Shown here piece after piece: positions 1 to 8,468 of a DNA stretch of 41,365 bases. The notes beneath the pieces are model-generated. The model was not told the origin of the DNA, did not search any database, and saw nothing but the letters and a program-made list of their open reading frames with translations. How positions within the stretch are numbered: the stretch's first letter is position 1; the number at the start of each line of letters is the position of its first letter. The stretch spans positions 1-41,365 of the forward strand of contig CAAECY010000151.1 of NCBI GenBank assembly GCA_900754475.1. Reading direction: 5' to 3'. The translations under genes and the position numbers were made by a program. Source of the stretch: an uncultured Sutterella sp. Lineage in GTDB: Bacteria > Pseudomonadota > Gammaproteobacteria > Burkholderiales > Burkholderiaceae_F.

Positions 1-60
1 ACCCTTGCCTCTGGCTATGCGCTTGGCGCTACCACCTGCGCTTGGGACTTTCACCCTTGA
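1..60 (+). CDS. possible 3' end of an upstream gene (partial)
   Basis: Reading from base 1 gives a 19-codon open tail ending in TGA at 58-60, with a hairpin terminator 29 bases later. That is the arrangement expected for the last codons of a plus-strand gene entering from outside the window. The peptide ends in Trp-Asp-Phe-His-Pro and I do not recognise a family. The stretch is too short to exclude chance, so this rests on position before the terminator only. Confidence 0.3.
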   Translation, partial: TLASGYALGATTCAWDFHP

Positions 61-88
61 GAACGTGCCCATGCCGAGCACACAGCGG

Positions 89-115
89 AAAGGGCGCCCT
101 CTCGGAGCGCCCTTT
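89..115. terminator. bidirectional intrinsic terminator
   Basis: A perfect 9-bp stem (89-97 with 107-115, AAAGGGCGC / GCGCCCTTT) closes a 9-base loop and is followed by TTTTC on the plus strand. It lies between the stop of the possible upstream plus-strand gene and the 3' end of dcuB, so it could end both transcripts. Confidence 0.65.
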
Positions 116-184
116 TCGGGTGTTTCGGGAGACGCTTCGGCAGCGCCTCCCCGACATCTAATCGTCCTCTGGAATGATTTTCTA

Positions 185-1537
185 TTAGATGTAGCCGTAA
201 GCCAGGCCGAGGAAGTAACCCACGATCGAGGCCGTGATCACGCCGATCAAACCCGGAAGGATGAAGGAGTGATTGATCACGAAGCGGCCGATGTGCGTCG
301 TACCCGAGCGGTCGAACTGAATGGCCGCGAGGTCGGACGGATAGGTCGGCAGGATGTAGTAGCCGTAGCAAGCCGACGAGAAGGCGACGACGAGCCCCGG
401 AGGCGTACCGATGGCCAGCGCCACAGGAACGATGGTCGCAATGGCGGCGGCCTGCGAGTTCACGAGCTTCGAGACGAGCAGGAGCACGATGGCGTAGGTC
501 CACGGCATTTCACGCACCCACTCCGTCAGGACTTCCTTCAGGTTGGCCAAGTGCGAAGCGAACATCGTGTCGGCCATCCAGGCCACGCCGTACACGGCCA
601 CGATGGCGACCATACCGGCGTTGAAGACGTTGGTCTTCGCAACGGACGAAGCGCGCGTCTTGCAGAAGGCGACCATGAGGGCGCCGGCCGTCAGCATGAA
701 CATCTGAATGGCGAGCGTCATCGAGAGGGACTTGCCGCCCACGACCGGGCGCAGGCTCGGGAACATGCCGAGCAGAGCCACCACGACCACGGTGCCGAGG
801 AAGATCCAGAGCGAAGCCCACTGTTCGGGACGGAACTTGACGCCGATGAGGGTCGTCGTTTCGCCGTAGACGTACTTGCGCTGTTCGGGATCCGAGATAA
901 GACGCTGGAACTCTTCGTCCTTGTCGAGGTCCTTGCCGCGGAAGACCGAATAGGTCGCTTCGGCAAAGAGGCCCACGATGGCCGACGGGATCACGATCGC
1001 GAAGAGCTGCGTGAAGCCGAAGGGCTTGCCGCCCACTTCATAGCCGTCAAGGAGCGAGATCATCGACACGGCGGCCACGGCGGCAGGCGAGCAGATCACG
1101 CCCATCTGAGCGGCAATGGTCGAAGCCGCCATCGGACGTTCCGGACGAATGCCGTTCTTGATCGCCACGTCGTAGATAATCGGGAGCATCGTGTAAACCA
1201 CGTGACCCGTACCGCAGAGCACCGTCAGGAACCAGCAGATGTACGGAGCCAGGTAGCAGACGAAGCGCGGATGACGACGAAGCATCTTTTCGGCGATCTG
1301 CAGGAGGCAGTCGAGACCGCCCGCGGCCTGCAGGGTCGCCGAAGCGCACACCACGGAGAGAATCGTCAGAATGACGTCGACCGGGGGTTTGCCGGGCTTG
1401 AGGTGGAAGACGAAGATAAGGATGACGAGGCCCACGCCGCCGATCAGGCCGAGCCCCATACCGCCCTTGCGGGCACCGTAGAACAGCGCGGCGAGAACCA
1501 CCAGCAGCTGAATCCAAAAGTCAAAACCGAGAGTCAT
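185..1537 (-). CDS. dcuB: anaerobic C4-dicarboxylate transporter, DcuA/DcuB family (DcuB-like)
   Basis: Inner-membrane carrier of 450 residues that would exchange fumarate, malate or aspartate for succinate. The protein reads as DcuB almost throughout: the N-terminal YGARKGG segment, the FHLKPGKPPVDVIL stretch, the LCGTGHVVYT and NGIRPERPMAAS segments, and the C-terminal YPSDLAAIQFDRSGTTHIGR region are all family hallmarks. About ten hydrophobic helices span the chain. ATG at 1537 is chosen because it gives the standard DcuB N-terminus; an upstream in-frame start at 1654 would add 39 polar residues not seen in the family. The minus-strand neighbour upstream is a class I fumarase, so the pair fits fumarate respiration or C4-acid exchange. 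A weak FNR-like sequence (TTGAC, 4 bases, TACAA) lies at 1618-1631, about 80 bases upstream. DcuA and DcuB cannot be separated with certainty from sequence alone. Confidence 0.93.
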   Translation of the reverse strand: MTLGFDFWIQLLVVLAALFYGARKGGMGLGLIGGVGLVILIFVFHLKPGKPPVDVILTILSVVCASATLQAAGGLDCLLQIAEKMLRRHPRFVCYLAPYICWFLTVLCGTGHVVYTMLPIIYDVAIKNGIRPERPMAASTIAAQMGVICSPAAVAAVSMISLLDGYEVGGKPFGFTQLFAIVIPSAIVGLFAEATYSVFRGKDLDKDEEFQRLISDPEQRKYVYGETTTLIGVKFRPEQWASLWIFLGTVVVVALLGMFPSLRPVVGGKSLSMTLAIQMFMLTAGALMVAFCKTRASSVAKTNVFNAGMVAIVAVYGVAWMADTMFASHLANLKEVLTEWVREMPWTYAIVLLLVSKLVNSQAAAIATIVPVALAIGTPPGLVVAFSSACYGYYILPTYPSDLAAIQFDRSGTTHIGRFVINHSFILPGLIGVITASIVGYFLGLAYGYI

Positions 1538-1961
1538 GTCTAATCTCGCAATGTAGTGAGGACAGGCGAAATGTACCTCCTCGACCACTCCTTTAGAAGT
1601 AGGGAATGCCTGATCTTTTGACTCAATACAAATTGTTTCCGCGGGGGTAGGCAACCTTTACATTCCCGAGAAGGGGCTGCCCCGGAAGTGGCGGCGGAAC
1701 CGGCGGAAACACCTTATTTTTCAGGCAAAAAACTAAAGTGAAGTACCTAGCACGAGGCTCTGTAGGCACCCCTTCGGACCTTCGCTTTTTGTTACACCAT
1801 GAGTGGTAACACCTACCCACATCTACGTAGATTTTTCCGGCTCCGCCTACCCCCGGAGCGGATCGGAGCGGACGCAAAAAAGCTCCGTCCGGCTTGGATC
1901 GGACGGAGCTTCCGAGAGGGGGCGCCTCCCGAAGGGGAGCCGCCCGGAGCGCTTTTCGCGA
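1538..1961. other. intergenic region, dcuB upstream and fumarase 3' flank
   Basis: No credible gene. The right end holds the fumarase terminator (1875-1910). The left part must carry the dcuB promoter: a weak candidate on the minus strand is TTGCCT (1649-1654), an 18-base spacer and TGTATT (1625-1630). An imperfect dyad (GTTAC...GTAAC) lies around 1790-1811. The word CTCTGTAGG at 1758-1766 recurs twice upstream of the fumarase gene. Confidence 0.5.
1875..1910 (-). terminator. intrinsic terminator of the fumarase gene
   Basis: A perfect 10-bp stem (1881-1890 with 1901-1910, AGCTCCGTCC / GGACGGAGCT) with a 10-base loop is followed on the minus strand by a run of T (plus-strand A run at 1875-1880). 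It lies about 50 bases beyond the fumarase stop codon. Confidence 0.9.
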
Positions 1962-3617
1962 TTACTTCGCGCAGGGCTTCACTTCAATCGTACGGGGCTT
2001 CAACTGCTTGAAGAAGTCGTTGCCCTTGTCGTCGACGAGGATGAAGGCCGGGAAGTCTTCGACTTCGATCTTGTAGACCGCTTCCATGCCGAGTTCGGCG
2101 AATTCCACGCATTCGATGCTCTTGATGCTGTCGCTCGAGAGCACCGCGGCCACGCCGCCGATCGTGCCGAGGTAGAAGCCCCCGTGCTTCTTGCAGGCTT
2201 CGGTGACGACGTCGGTGCGGTTGCCCTTGGCGATCATCACCATTGAACCGCCGTGGCTCTGGAAGAGGTCCACGTACGGATCCATGCGGTTGGCGGTCGT
2301 CGGACCCATCGAGCCGCAGGCATAGCCTTCGGGGGTCTTCGCCGGGCCCGCGTAGAGGACCGGGTGGTTCTTCATGTAGTCGGGCAGATCTTCGCCGCGG
2401 TCGAGCCGTTCCTTCAGCTTGGCGTGCGCGATGTCGCGCGCGACGATGATCGTGCCCGAGAGCTGCACGCGGGTCGAAACCGGGTACTTCGTCAGATCGG
2501 CGAGCACGTCCTTCATCGGACGGTTGAGGTCGATGCGGATGCCGCCCGCTTCGCCCGGATTGCGCAGCGCTTCGGGAATGAGGCGGCCGGGATTGTCGTC
2601 GAGCGTTTCAACCCAGAGACCGTCCTTGTCGATCTTGCACTTGACGTTGCGGTCCGCCGCGCAGGAAACGCCCATGCCGACCGGGCAGCTCGCGCCGTGG
2701 CGCGGCAGACGAATGACGCGCACGTCGTGCGCCATGTACTTGCCGCCGAACTGGGCGCCGAGGCCGATCTTCCAGGCTTCTTCGAGGAGGGTTTGTTCGA
2801 GTTCGACGTCGCGGAAGGCGCGACCCGTTTCGTCGCCCGTGGTCGGCAGGTCGTCGTAGTAGTGGCAGGAGGCGAGCTTCACGGTGAGCATCGTGCGTTC
2901 GGCCGACGTGCCGCCGATCACGAACGCGATGTGATAGGGCGGGCAGGCGGCCGTGCCGAGCGTCTTCATCTTTTCGATGAGGTACGGAACGAGCTTCTGG
3001 GGATTGAGAATCGCCTTCGTTTCCTGGAAGAGGTAGGACTTGTTGGCCGAGCCGCCGCCCTTGACGACGCAGAGGAACTTGTATTCCATGCCTTCCGTCG
3101 CTTCGATGTCGATCTGGGCGGGAAGGTTGCACTTCGTGTTCACTTCTTCGTACATCGAGAGCGGAGCGTTCTGCGAGTAGCGCAGCGCCTCTTCGGTGTA
3201 GGTCTTGTAGACCCCCTTCGAGATCGCTTCTTCGTCGCAGAAACCCGTCCAGACGTTCTGGCCCTTTTCACCGTGAACGATGGCCGTACCCGTGTCCTGG
3301 CAGTAGGGGAGCACGCCCTTGGCGGCGGCTTCGCCGTTGCGCAGAAGCGTGAGCGCCACGTACTTGTCGTTTTCGCTCGCTTCGGGGTCGGTGAGGATCT
3401 TGGCCACCTGTTCGTTGTGCTCGCGGCGCAGTTTGAAGTTCACGTCCGTGAAAGCGCGGTTCATGAGGAGCGTGAGACCCTCGGCCTCGACCTTGAGAAC
3501 GGGGTGTCCTTCGAACTCGGAAACCGACACGTAGTCCTTCGAAACGAGCGTGTATTCGGTTTCGTCCTTGCCGTGCTGGAACATGGGCGCGTACTTGAAT
3601 GCGGGAGTCTGAGCCAT
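1962..3617 (-). CDS. fumA: class I fumarate hydratase, [4Fe-4S] type
   Basis: Cytoplasmic enzyme interconverting fumarate and malate. At 551 residues it is the fused (alpha+beta) form of the iron-sulfur fumarases, as in FumA/FumB of E. coli. Cysteines in the expected cluster-binding contexts are visible: C106 (LPYCQDTGT), C225 (TAACPPYH) and C319 (GMGVSC, following C311). The C-terminal beta part carries SGTIIVARDIAHAKLKE and YAGPAKTPEG, typical of the second domain. This type is oxygen-sensitive, in keeping with an anaerobe and with DcuB next door. ATG at 3617 has an AAAGG sequence about 8 bases upstream. It has its own near-consensus promoter at 3741-3769 and its own terminator, so it appears monocistronic. 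Whether it is better called fumA or fumB cannot be told from sequence. Confidence 0.95.
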   Translation of the reverse strand: MAQTPAFKYAPMFQHGKDETEYTLVSKDYVSVSEFEGHPVLKVEAEGLTLLMNRAFTDVNFKLRREHNEQVAKILTDPEASENDKYVALTLLRNGEAAAKGVLPYCQDTGTAIVHGEKGQNVWTGFCDEEAISKGVYKTYTEEALRYSQNAPLSMYEEVNTKCNLPAQIDIEATEGMEYKFLCVVKGGGSANKSYLFQETKAILNPQKLVPYLIEKMKTLGTAACPPYHIAFVIGGTSAERTMLTVKLASCHYYDDLPTTGDETGRAFRDVELEQTLLEEAWKIGLGAQFGGKYMAHDVRVIRLPRHGASCPVGMGVSCAADRNVKCKIDKDGLWVETLDDNPGRLIPEALRNPGEAGGIRIDLNRPMKDVLADLTKYPVSTRVQLSGTIIVARDIAHAKLKERLDRGEDLPDYMKNHPVLYAGPAKTPEGYACGSMGPTTANRMDPYVDLFQSHGGSMVMIAKGNRTDVVTEACKKHGGFYLGTIGGVAAVLSSDSIKSIECVEFAELGMEAVYKIEVEDFPAFILVDDKGNDFFKQLKPRTIEVKPCAK

Positions 3618-4134
3618 GGTTGATGCCTTTGTCGTGTTTTGCTCATCCCTTGCGGGAAGCTTTCTCTGTAGGTTGGGTCCTCGGCCTCGGGGGCCGGTGC
3701 GGTCGCATTCGGGGTGTCCTTTGCGGCCTCAACTGTCCCGATTATCTACCTACAGAGGGAGTGTGACAATGAAACCTTCGTTCAAGACTTATGCAAACAC
3801 CGTTTTGTTTGATAAGGGTTCAATCCTCGGAAAAAGCTTACGTTCCGCGATGCCCGGCTTCGATCGGACACGCACCTCGACGCGCGGTTTTGCATGAATA
3901 TTAGGGTTATCACTCTACCTCTTTCGTGGTGGTCCTTTTTCGATTCGAGGCTTGAACGGACCCGTAACCGACGGGCGGGAAACTTCTTTTCAGACACATT
4001 TTGATACAGGGCTTTACGCGACCTTGATTTTCAGGGAGCCAGGCCGTCTTGAGGGCTCGGCGGGGCTCGTCCATACTTTTCCCTGTTTTTTTCCCTCTCG
4101 CGAAGGCGTTCGCCTCCGTTCCGTTTCCTGCCTC
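3618..4134. other. divergent intergenic region, fumarase / RND operon
   Basis: A 517-base region between divergent genes. The left third holds the fumarase promoter (3741-3769, minus) and a 10-base inverted repeat: CTCTGTAGGT at 3664-3673 and its complement at 3748-3757. A 42-codon plus-strand frame (3769-3897) with a GAGGGAG sequence upstream is possible but unproven. The right part is relatively AT-rich and must contain the promoter of the efflux operon. The best candidate is TTGATA (4002-4007) with TTGATT 17 bases later, which is weak. No regulator gene is present. Confidence 0.5.
3741..3769 (-). promoter_or_regulatory. sigma-70-type promoter of the fumarase gene
   Basis: On the minus strand: -35 TTGTCA (3764-3769), a 17-base spacer and -10 GATAAT (3741-3746). 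Both boxes match consensus at five of six positions with ideal spacing. Transcription would start near 3734, giving a leader of about 117 bases. The spacer contains one arm of an inverted repeat (3748-3757), a plausible operator position. Confidence 0.75.
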
Positions 4135-5238
4135 ATGTTTTCAAAGATCCTCTTCGCCCTGACTTCCGCCGGCCTGCTCCTTGCCGGATGCTCCAAAGAA
4201 GCCCCCGCTCCCGCAGCGCCCGCGCCGCTGCCCGTTGAAACCGTCGTGGCCGAATCCACGGACGAGCCGCGCTGGATCGAACAGCTCGGTCAGGCCGAAA
4301 GCGGCCAGGGCGTGGAAGTTCGGGCTCAGGTGGGCGGGATCCTCACGGAGCTTCACTACCGCGAGGGCGAAGCCGTGAAGGCGGGCGACGTGCTCTTTAC
4401 GATCGACGAGGCGCCCTACCGAGCCCGACTCAATGCGGCCGCCTCGGCGCGCCGCAAAGCCGAAGTGGATCTTTCGCAGGCCGAACGCGAACTGCGCCGC
4501 ACGGCGGCGCTCTTCAAGTCGGGAGCGGCGAGCGCCAAAGAACGCGACGACGCGCTCTCGGCGCGCGATCAGGCGAAGAGCCTCCTCGCCGAAGCCGAAG
4601 CGACGGAAAAGGACGCCGCCATCAACCTCGAATGGACGAAGGTGCGCGCACCCGCTTCGGGCGTCGCCGCGCGCTCCGTTCTCAACCCCGGCGCCCTCGT
4701 CACCGCCTCGACCACGCTTCTGACGACGATCACGCAGCTCGACCGCGTGCGCGTCTCCTTTGCGCCTTCGGACCGCGACTTGAAGGGGGCGAACGTCACG
4801 CTTGAGAACCGCGTCGTGCTCCTCAACGCCGACGGCACGGAAACCCCCGTCGCGCTCGACTACGTCGCACAGGAAATCGACCCCGCGCTCGGCACGCGCC
4901 TCATGCGCGTGCGGCTCCCCGAAACGAGCCGTGTGCTGCCCGGCGAATTCGTTCGCGTGCGTCTCATGGTCGACACCGACCGCAACGTCTTCCGAATTCC
5001 TCAGAAGGCCGTCGTGCAGCTTCCCGACGGCTCCTACGCGGTGTACGTTGCCGAGAACGGCAAAGCGGTGCAACGCGTCGTCACCGTCGGTCTCTGGAGC
5101 GGAAGCGACTGGATCGTGCGCACGGGGCTCAAACCGGGCGACCGCGTGATTACGAATCAGTTGCTCAAGCTTCAAGACGGCGCGGCCGTTCGCTTGGCGA
5201 ACGCCGAAGGCGCCGAAACCGAAGCCCGTCCCGAGTAA
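4135..5238 (+). CDS. RND efflux periplasmic adaptor (membrane fusion protein), lipoprotein
   Basis: Adaptor of 367 residues that would link the inner-membrane pump encoded next to an outer-membrane channel. ATG at 4135 starts a lipoprotein signal peptide: a hydrophobic run to LLLAGC with the lipid-anchored cysteine at residue 19. It is followed by a Pro/Ala-rich linker, the lipoyl half-motif (VRAQVGGILTELHYREGEAVKAGD), an Ala/Glu/Arg-rich helical hairpin, the second lipoyl half (INLEWTKVRAPASGVAARS) and the beta-barrel with membrane-proximal domain ending in LKPGDRVITNQLLKLQDG. This is the AcrA/MexA domain order. Starts further upstream would put about 60 non-family residues before the signal peptide. 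The stop is 18 bases before the pump gene, so the two are one operon. Substrates cannot be predicted. Confidence 0.92.
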   Translation: MFSKILFALTSAGLLLAGCSKEAPAPAAPAPLPVETVVAESTDEPRWIEQLGQAESGQGVEVRAQVGGILTELHYREGEAVKAGDVLFTIDEAPYRARLNAAASARRKAEVDLSQAERELRRTAALFKSGAASAKERDDALSARDQAKSLLAEAEATEKDAAINLEWTKVRAPASGVAARSVLNPGALVTASTTLLTTITQLDRVRVSFAPSDRDLKGANVTLENRVVLLNADGTETPVALDYVAQEIDPALGTRLMRVRLPETSRVLPGEFVRVRLMVDTDRNVFRIPQKAVVQLPDGSYAVYVAENGKAVQRVVTVGLWSGSDWIVRTGLKPGDRVITNQLLKLQDGAAVRLANAEGAETEARPE

Positions 5239-5256
5239 GCCGGAAGGAAAACCGAC

Positions 5257-8200
5257 ATGTTGAGTCAGTTCTGCATCCGCCGGCCGATCTTTGCGACGGT
5301 CCTCTCGATTCTGATCGTGCTCGCGGGGCTTCTCGCCCTGCGGGTGCTTCCGCTTTCCCAGTACCCGAACATCACGCCCCCGACCGTGCGCATTTCCGCC
5401 ACGTACGAAGGGGCCGACAGCCGCACGATGGCCCGTACGGTCGCCCAGCCGATCGAGGACCAGCTCTCGGGGATCGAAGGGCTTCTCTACTACACGACGA
5501 GCATTCGCAGCAACGGCGAAATTTCGATTGCCTGCGTCTTCGACGTCGGCACCGACGCCAACGACGCCATGCTCGAAATCAACAACCGCGTGCGCACCGC
5601 CGAACGGCGTCTGCCCGACACGGTGCGCGATCAGGGCGTCTCGGTGCGAAAGCGCAACGAAGAAAGCCTTCTCATGATGGCGCTCTGGTCGCCCGACGGC
5701 TCGATGCAGGCCACCGACCTCGCCGACTACGCGAACCTCAACATCGTCGACGAACTGAAGCGTCTGCCCGGGATCGGCGACGTGTCCGTGTTCGGCAACG
5801 CCCAGTCCGCCATGCGCATCTGGCTCGACCCCGAACGCATGGGCCGCTACGGCATCACCACGGCCGACGTCGAGCGGGCGATCGAAAACCAGAACAAGCA
5901 GCGCACCGCGGGCCGCGTCGGTACGATGCCGACCGTCGACGAGCAACAGATCTACTACACGATCAACGCCCCGGGGCAGCTCCTCACCCCCGAGCAGTTC
6001 GGCAACATCGTCGTGAAGGCCGACGGCGCGAACGGCTTCATCCGCATCCGCGACCTCGCCACGACCGAAATCGGCAAGCGCTCCTACGACTTCCGCGTCG
6101 ACCTCAACGGCAAGCCCGGCGTCAATATCGGCGTCTACCTGCAGACGGGCGCGAACGCCATGGCCGCGGCGAGCGCCGTCAAGGCGAAAATCACGGAAAT
6201 CGCTTCGCACTTCCCCGAAGGCAAGGTCGACTACCTCATCACGGACGACACGACGGTGTTCGTGAGCGCCTCGCTCAACGAGGTCTACAAGACGCTCTTC
6301 GAAGCGGGCATCCTCGTTCTGATCGTCGTCTTCCTCTTCCTGCAGAGCTGGCGCGCGACGCTCATTCCGATGCTCGCCGTGCCCGTGTCGCTCGTCGGGA
6401 CGATGGCGGGCCTCTGGCTTCTCGGCTTTTCGCTCAACACGCTCACGCTCTTTGCGATGACGCTCTCGATCGGGATCGTGGTCGACGACGCCATCGTGGT
6501 ACTGGAGAACATCGAACGCCTCATGCGCACCGAAGGGCTCTCCCCCTTCAAAGCCGCTCAAAAGGCCATGAAGGAAGTCTCCGGGGCGCTCGTTGCGATC
6601 GTCCTCGTGCTTTCCGCCGTCTTCATTCCCGTCGCCTTCCTCGGCGGGATTGCGGGCGAACTCTACCGTCAGTTCGCGGTGACCGTAACCGTGTCGGTGG
6701 CGATTTCGGGGTTCGTCGCGTTGACGCTCACCCCCGCGCTTTGCGCGCTCATTCTGAAGCCCGAAGCGGCCGAAGAGCGGCCCGCCGTCTTTCGCGCGTT
6801 CAACCGCTTTCTCGCGGCCTTCACGATGCGCTTTTTGCAGCTCGTGCGCCTTGCGCTTCAACACCGCGTGATCTCGGCCCTGATTCTCGTCGTCGTGTCG
6901 GTTGCGGGGTGGCAACTCTTCGTGCGCACCCCCACGTCCTTCATCCCGACGGAAGACCAGGGGCTCGTGCGCATGGCCGTGCAGCTCCCGGAAGGGGCGG
7001 CCTTCCCGCGCACCGAAGCCGTGTCGGAGGGCTTTCTCAAGGAAATCCGCTCGATCGACGCCGTTCGCTCGGTCGTTACCATGATGGGCTTTGACACGAT
7101 GTCGAGCGACGTGCGCTCGAACGCCGCCACCTTCATCGTGCAGCTCAAACCTTGGGAAGAGCGCACCGAGTCCGCCCGCGACGTGCAGACGAAGCTCCAG
7201 CAGCTCGTGCGTTCGAGTCCCGACGCGCGCGGCGTCTCGTCGACTCCCGCTCCGATTCCCGGCCTCGGGAGCACGAACGGCTTCTCGGGCTACGTGCTCG
7301 CGCACGGCAACGACGACCCGCTCGTTCTTCAGGAAGTGGTCGACCGCTTCCTCGCCGAACTCGACCGGCGTCCCGAGCTGACGGGGCTTCGCAGCTTCCT
7401 CACGGCCGACACGCCGCAGCTCAAACTCACGCTCGACGAAGACCGCGCGTTCGCGCTCGGCGTCGACGTCGCCGACGTCTACGACACGATCTCCACCATG
7501 ATGGGGGGCACCTACGTCAACGACTTCACGCGCAACGGCAAGACCTACCGCGTCGTCATGCAGGCCGACGCCAAGTTCCGCCGCACGCCCGAAGACATCG
7601 GCCGAGCCTACGTGCGCTCCTCGAGCGGCGCCATGATTCCGATTTCGACCCTTGCGCAAATCGAACGCGTCTCGGGGGCCGAATCGATCGGGCGCATGAA
7701 CGGGTACCTCGCCGCGCAGTTCATGGGGGCGGCCGCGGGCGGCGTCTCCTCGGGCGACGCCATCCGGATCGTCGAAGAAACGGCCGCTCGGGTTCTGCCC
7801 GAAGGCTATACGATCGAGTGGACCGGTCAGGCCTACCACGAAAAGCGCATCGGCGCTTCGTCCGCCGCGGCGCTCGGGTTCGGCGTTCTCATGATGTTCC
7901 TCATCCTCGCCGCCCTCTACGAGCGCTGGTCGCTGCCGATCGCCGTCGTGCTCGCAGTCCCCTACGCGTTCCTCGGCGCCATGACGGCGGTGTGGATTCG
8001 CGGTACGCCCAACGACATCTACTTCCAGATCGGGCTCCTGGTGCTCATCGGCCTCACCGCCAAAAACGCCATTCTGATCGTCGAATTCGCCGCTCAGAAG
8101 ATGGCGGAAGGCAAGGGCCCGTTCGACGCCGCCATCGAGGCCGCGGGTCTGCGATTCCGTCCGATTCTGATGACGTCGCTCGCGTTCGTTCTCGGCGTCG

Positions 8201-8355
8201 TGCCGCTTCTTCTGGCGACGGGTGCGGGCGCCGCGGCCCGCCACTCGATGGGTACGGGCGTCTTCGGCGGCATGATCGCGGCGACCTTCGTTTCGACGAT
8301 TTTCGTTCCGGTCTTCTTCACGTGGTTCGCGAGCCGCAAGGCGCACCGCAGCTGA
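5257..8355 (+). CDS. RND multidrug efflux pump, AcrB/HAE1 family
   Basis: Inner-membrane proton/drug antiporter of 1032 residues, the usual length for AcrB-type pumps. The N-terminus (FCIRRPIFATVLSILI) and PLSQYPNITPPTV are family signatures. Proton-relay residues are present: the paired aspartates D410/D411 in GIVVDDAIVVLENIE and the lysine K936 in LTAKNAILIVEFAA. Two large periplasmic loops follow transmembrane helices 1 and 7, as expected. A GGAAGGAAAA ribosome site precedes ATG 5257. No TolC-type channel gene follows; the operon ends at the terminator at 8399-8435, so the pump would have to borrow a channel encoded elsewhere. No adjacent TetR, MarR or two-component regulator is visible. 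Confidence 0.95.
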   Translation: MLSQFCIRRPIFATVLSILIVLAGLLALRVLPLSQYPNITPPTVRISATYEGADSRTMARTVAQPIEDQLSGIEGLLYYTTSIRSNGEISIACVFDVGTDANDAMLEINNRVRTAERRLPDTVRDQGVSVRKRNEESLLMMALWSPDGSMQATDLADYANLNIVDELKRLPGIGDVSVFGNAQSAMRIWLDPERMGRYGITTADVERAIENQNKQRTAGRVGTMPTVDEQQIYYTINAPGQLLTPEQFGNIVVKADGANGFIRIRDLATTEIGKRSYDFRVDLNGKPGVNIGVYLQTGANAMAAASAVKAKITEIASHFPEGKVDYLITDDTTVFVSASLNEVYKTLFEAGILVLIVVFLFLQSWRATLIPMLAVPVSLVGTMAGLWLLGFSLNTLTLFAMTLSIGIVVDDAIVVLENIERLMRTEGLSPFKAAQKAMKEVSGALVAIVLVLSAVFIPVAFLGGIAGELYRQFAVTVTVSVAISGFVALTLTPALCALILKPEAAEERPAVFRAFNRFLAAFTMRFLQLVRLALQHRVISALILVVVSVAGWQLFVRTPTSFIPTEDQGLVRMAVQLPEGAAFPRTEAVSEGFLKEIRSIDAVRSVVTMMGFDTMSSDVRSNAATFIVQLKPWEERTESARDVQTKLQQLVRSSPDARGVSSTPAPIPGLGSTNGFSGYVLAHGNDDPLVLQEVVDRFLAELDRRPELTGLRSFLTADTPQLKLTLDEDRAFALGVDVADVYDTISTMMGGTYVNDFTRNGKTYRVVMQADAKFRRTPEDIGRAYVRSSSGAMIPISTLAQIERVSGAESIGRMNGYLAAQFMGAAAGGVSSGDAIRIVEETAARVLPEGYTIEWTGQAYHEKRIGASSAAALGFGVLMMFLILAALYERWSLPIAVVLAVPYAFLGAMTAVWIRGTPNDIYFQIGLLVLIGLTAKNAILIVEFAAQKMAEGKGPFDAAIEAAGLRFRPILMTSLAFVLGVVPLLLATGAGAAARHSMGTGVFGGMIAATFVSTIFVPVFFTWFASRKAHRS

Positions 8356-8372
8356 CCGGCATTTGCCGAACC

Positions 8373-8396
8373 CGAGCCCGGGGCTCCCCGGGCTCG
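8373..8396. repeat. perfect hairpin preceding the acrB/dnaJ terminator
   Basis: A near-perfect 24-base palindrome (CGAGCCCGG with its complement around a short loop) lies directly before the main terminator hairpin, separated from it only by A residues. Together they form a tandem hairpin at the convergent 3' ends of the efflux operon and dnaJ. Confidence 0.6.
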
Positions 8397-8398
8397 AA

Positions 8399-8435
8399 AA
8401 AAGGGCCGTTTCCCCGTGCGGGAAACGGCCCTTTT
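8399..8435. terminator. strong bidirectional terminator between the RND operon and dnaJ
   Basis: A 16-bp perfect stem (8399-8414 with 8420-8435), including AAAA/TTTT ends and a 5-base loop, gives a U-tract in both directions. It lies between convergent genes and would end both transcripts. Confidence 0.92.
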
Positions 8436-8468
8436 GTTCGGTGCCTCAAGAGGCCAATTCGAGCGGAC

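Noticed and set aside
1618..1631. FNR-like sequence upstream of dcuB (TTGAC-N4-TACAA)
   Set aside because: Only 7 of 10 consensus bases match and it overlaps a candidate -10 box; too weak to list as a site, though FNR control of dcuB would be biologically sensible.
4141..8346. 1401-codon open frame antisense to the RND operon
   Set aside because: Product is rich in Arg, His, Glu and Asp without any domain, as expected from the complement of GC-biased codons; the plus-strand genes are textbook AcrA/AcrB.
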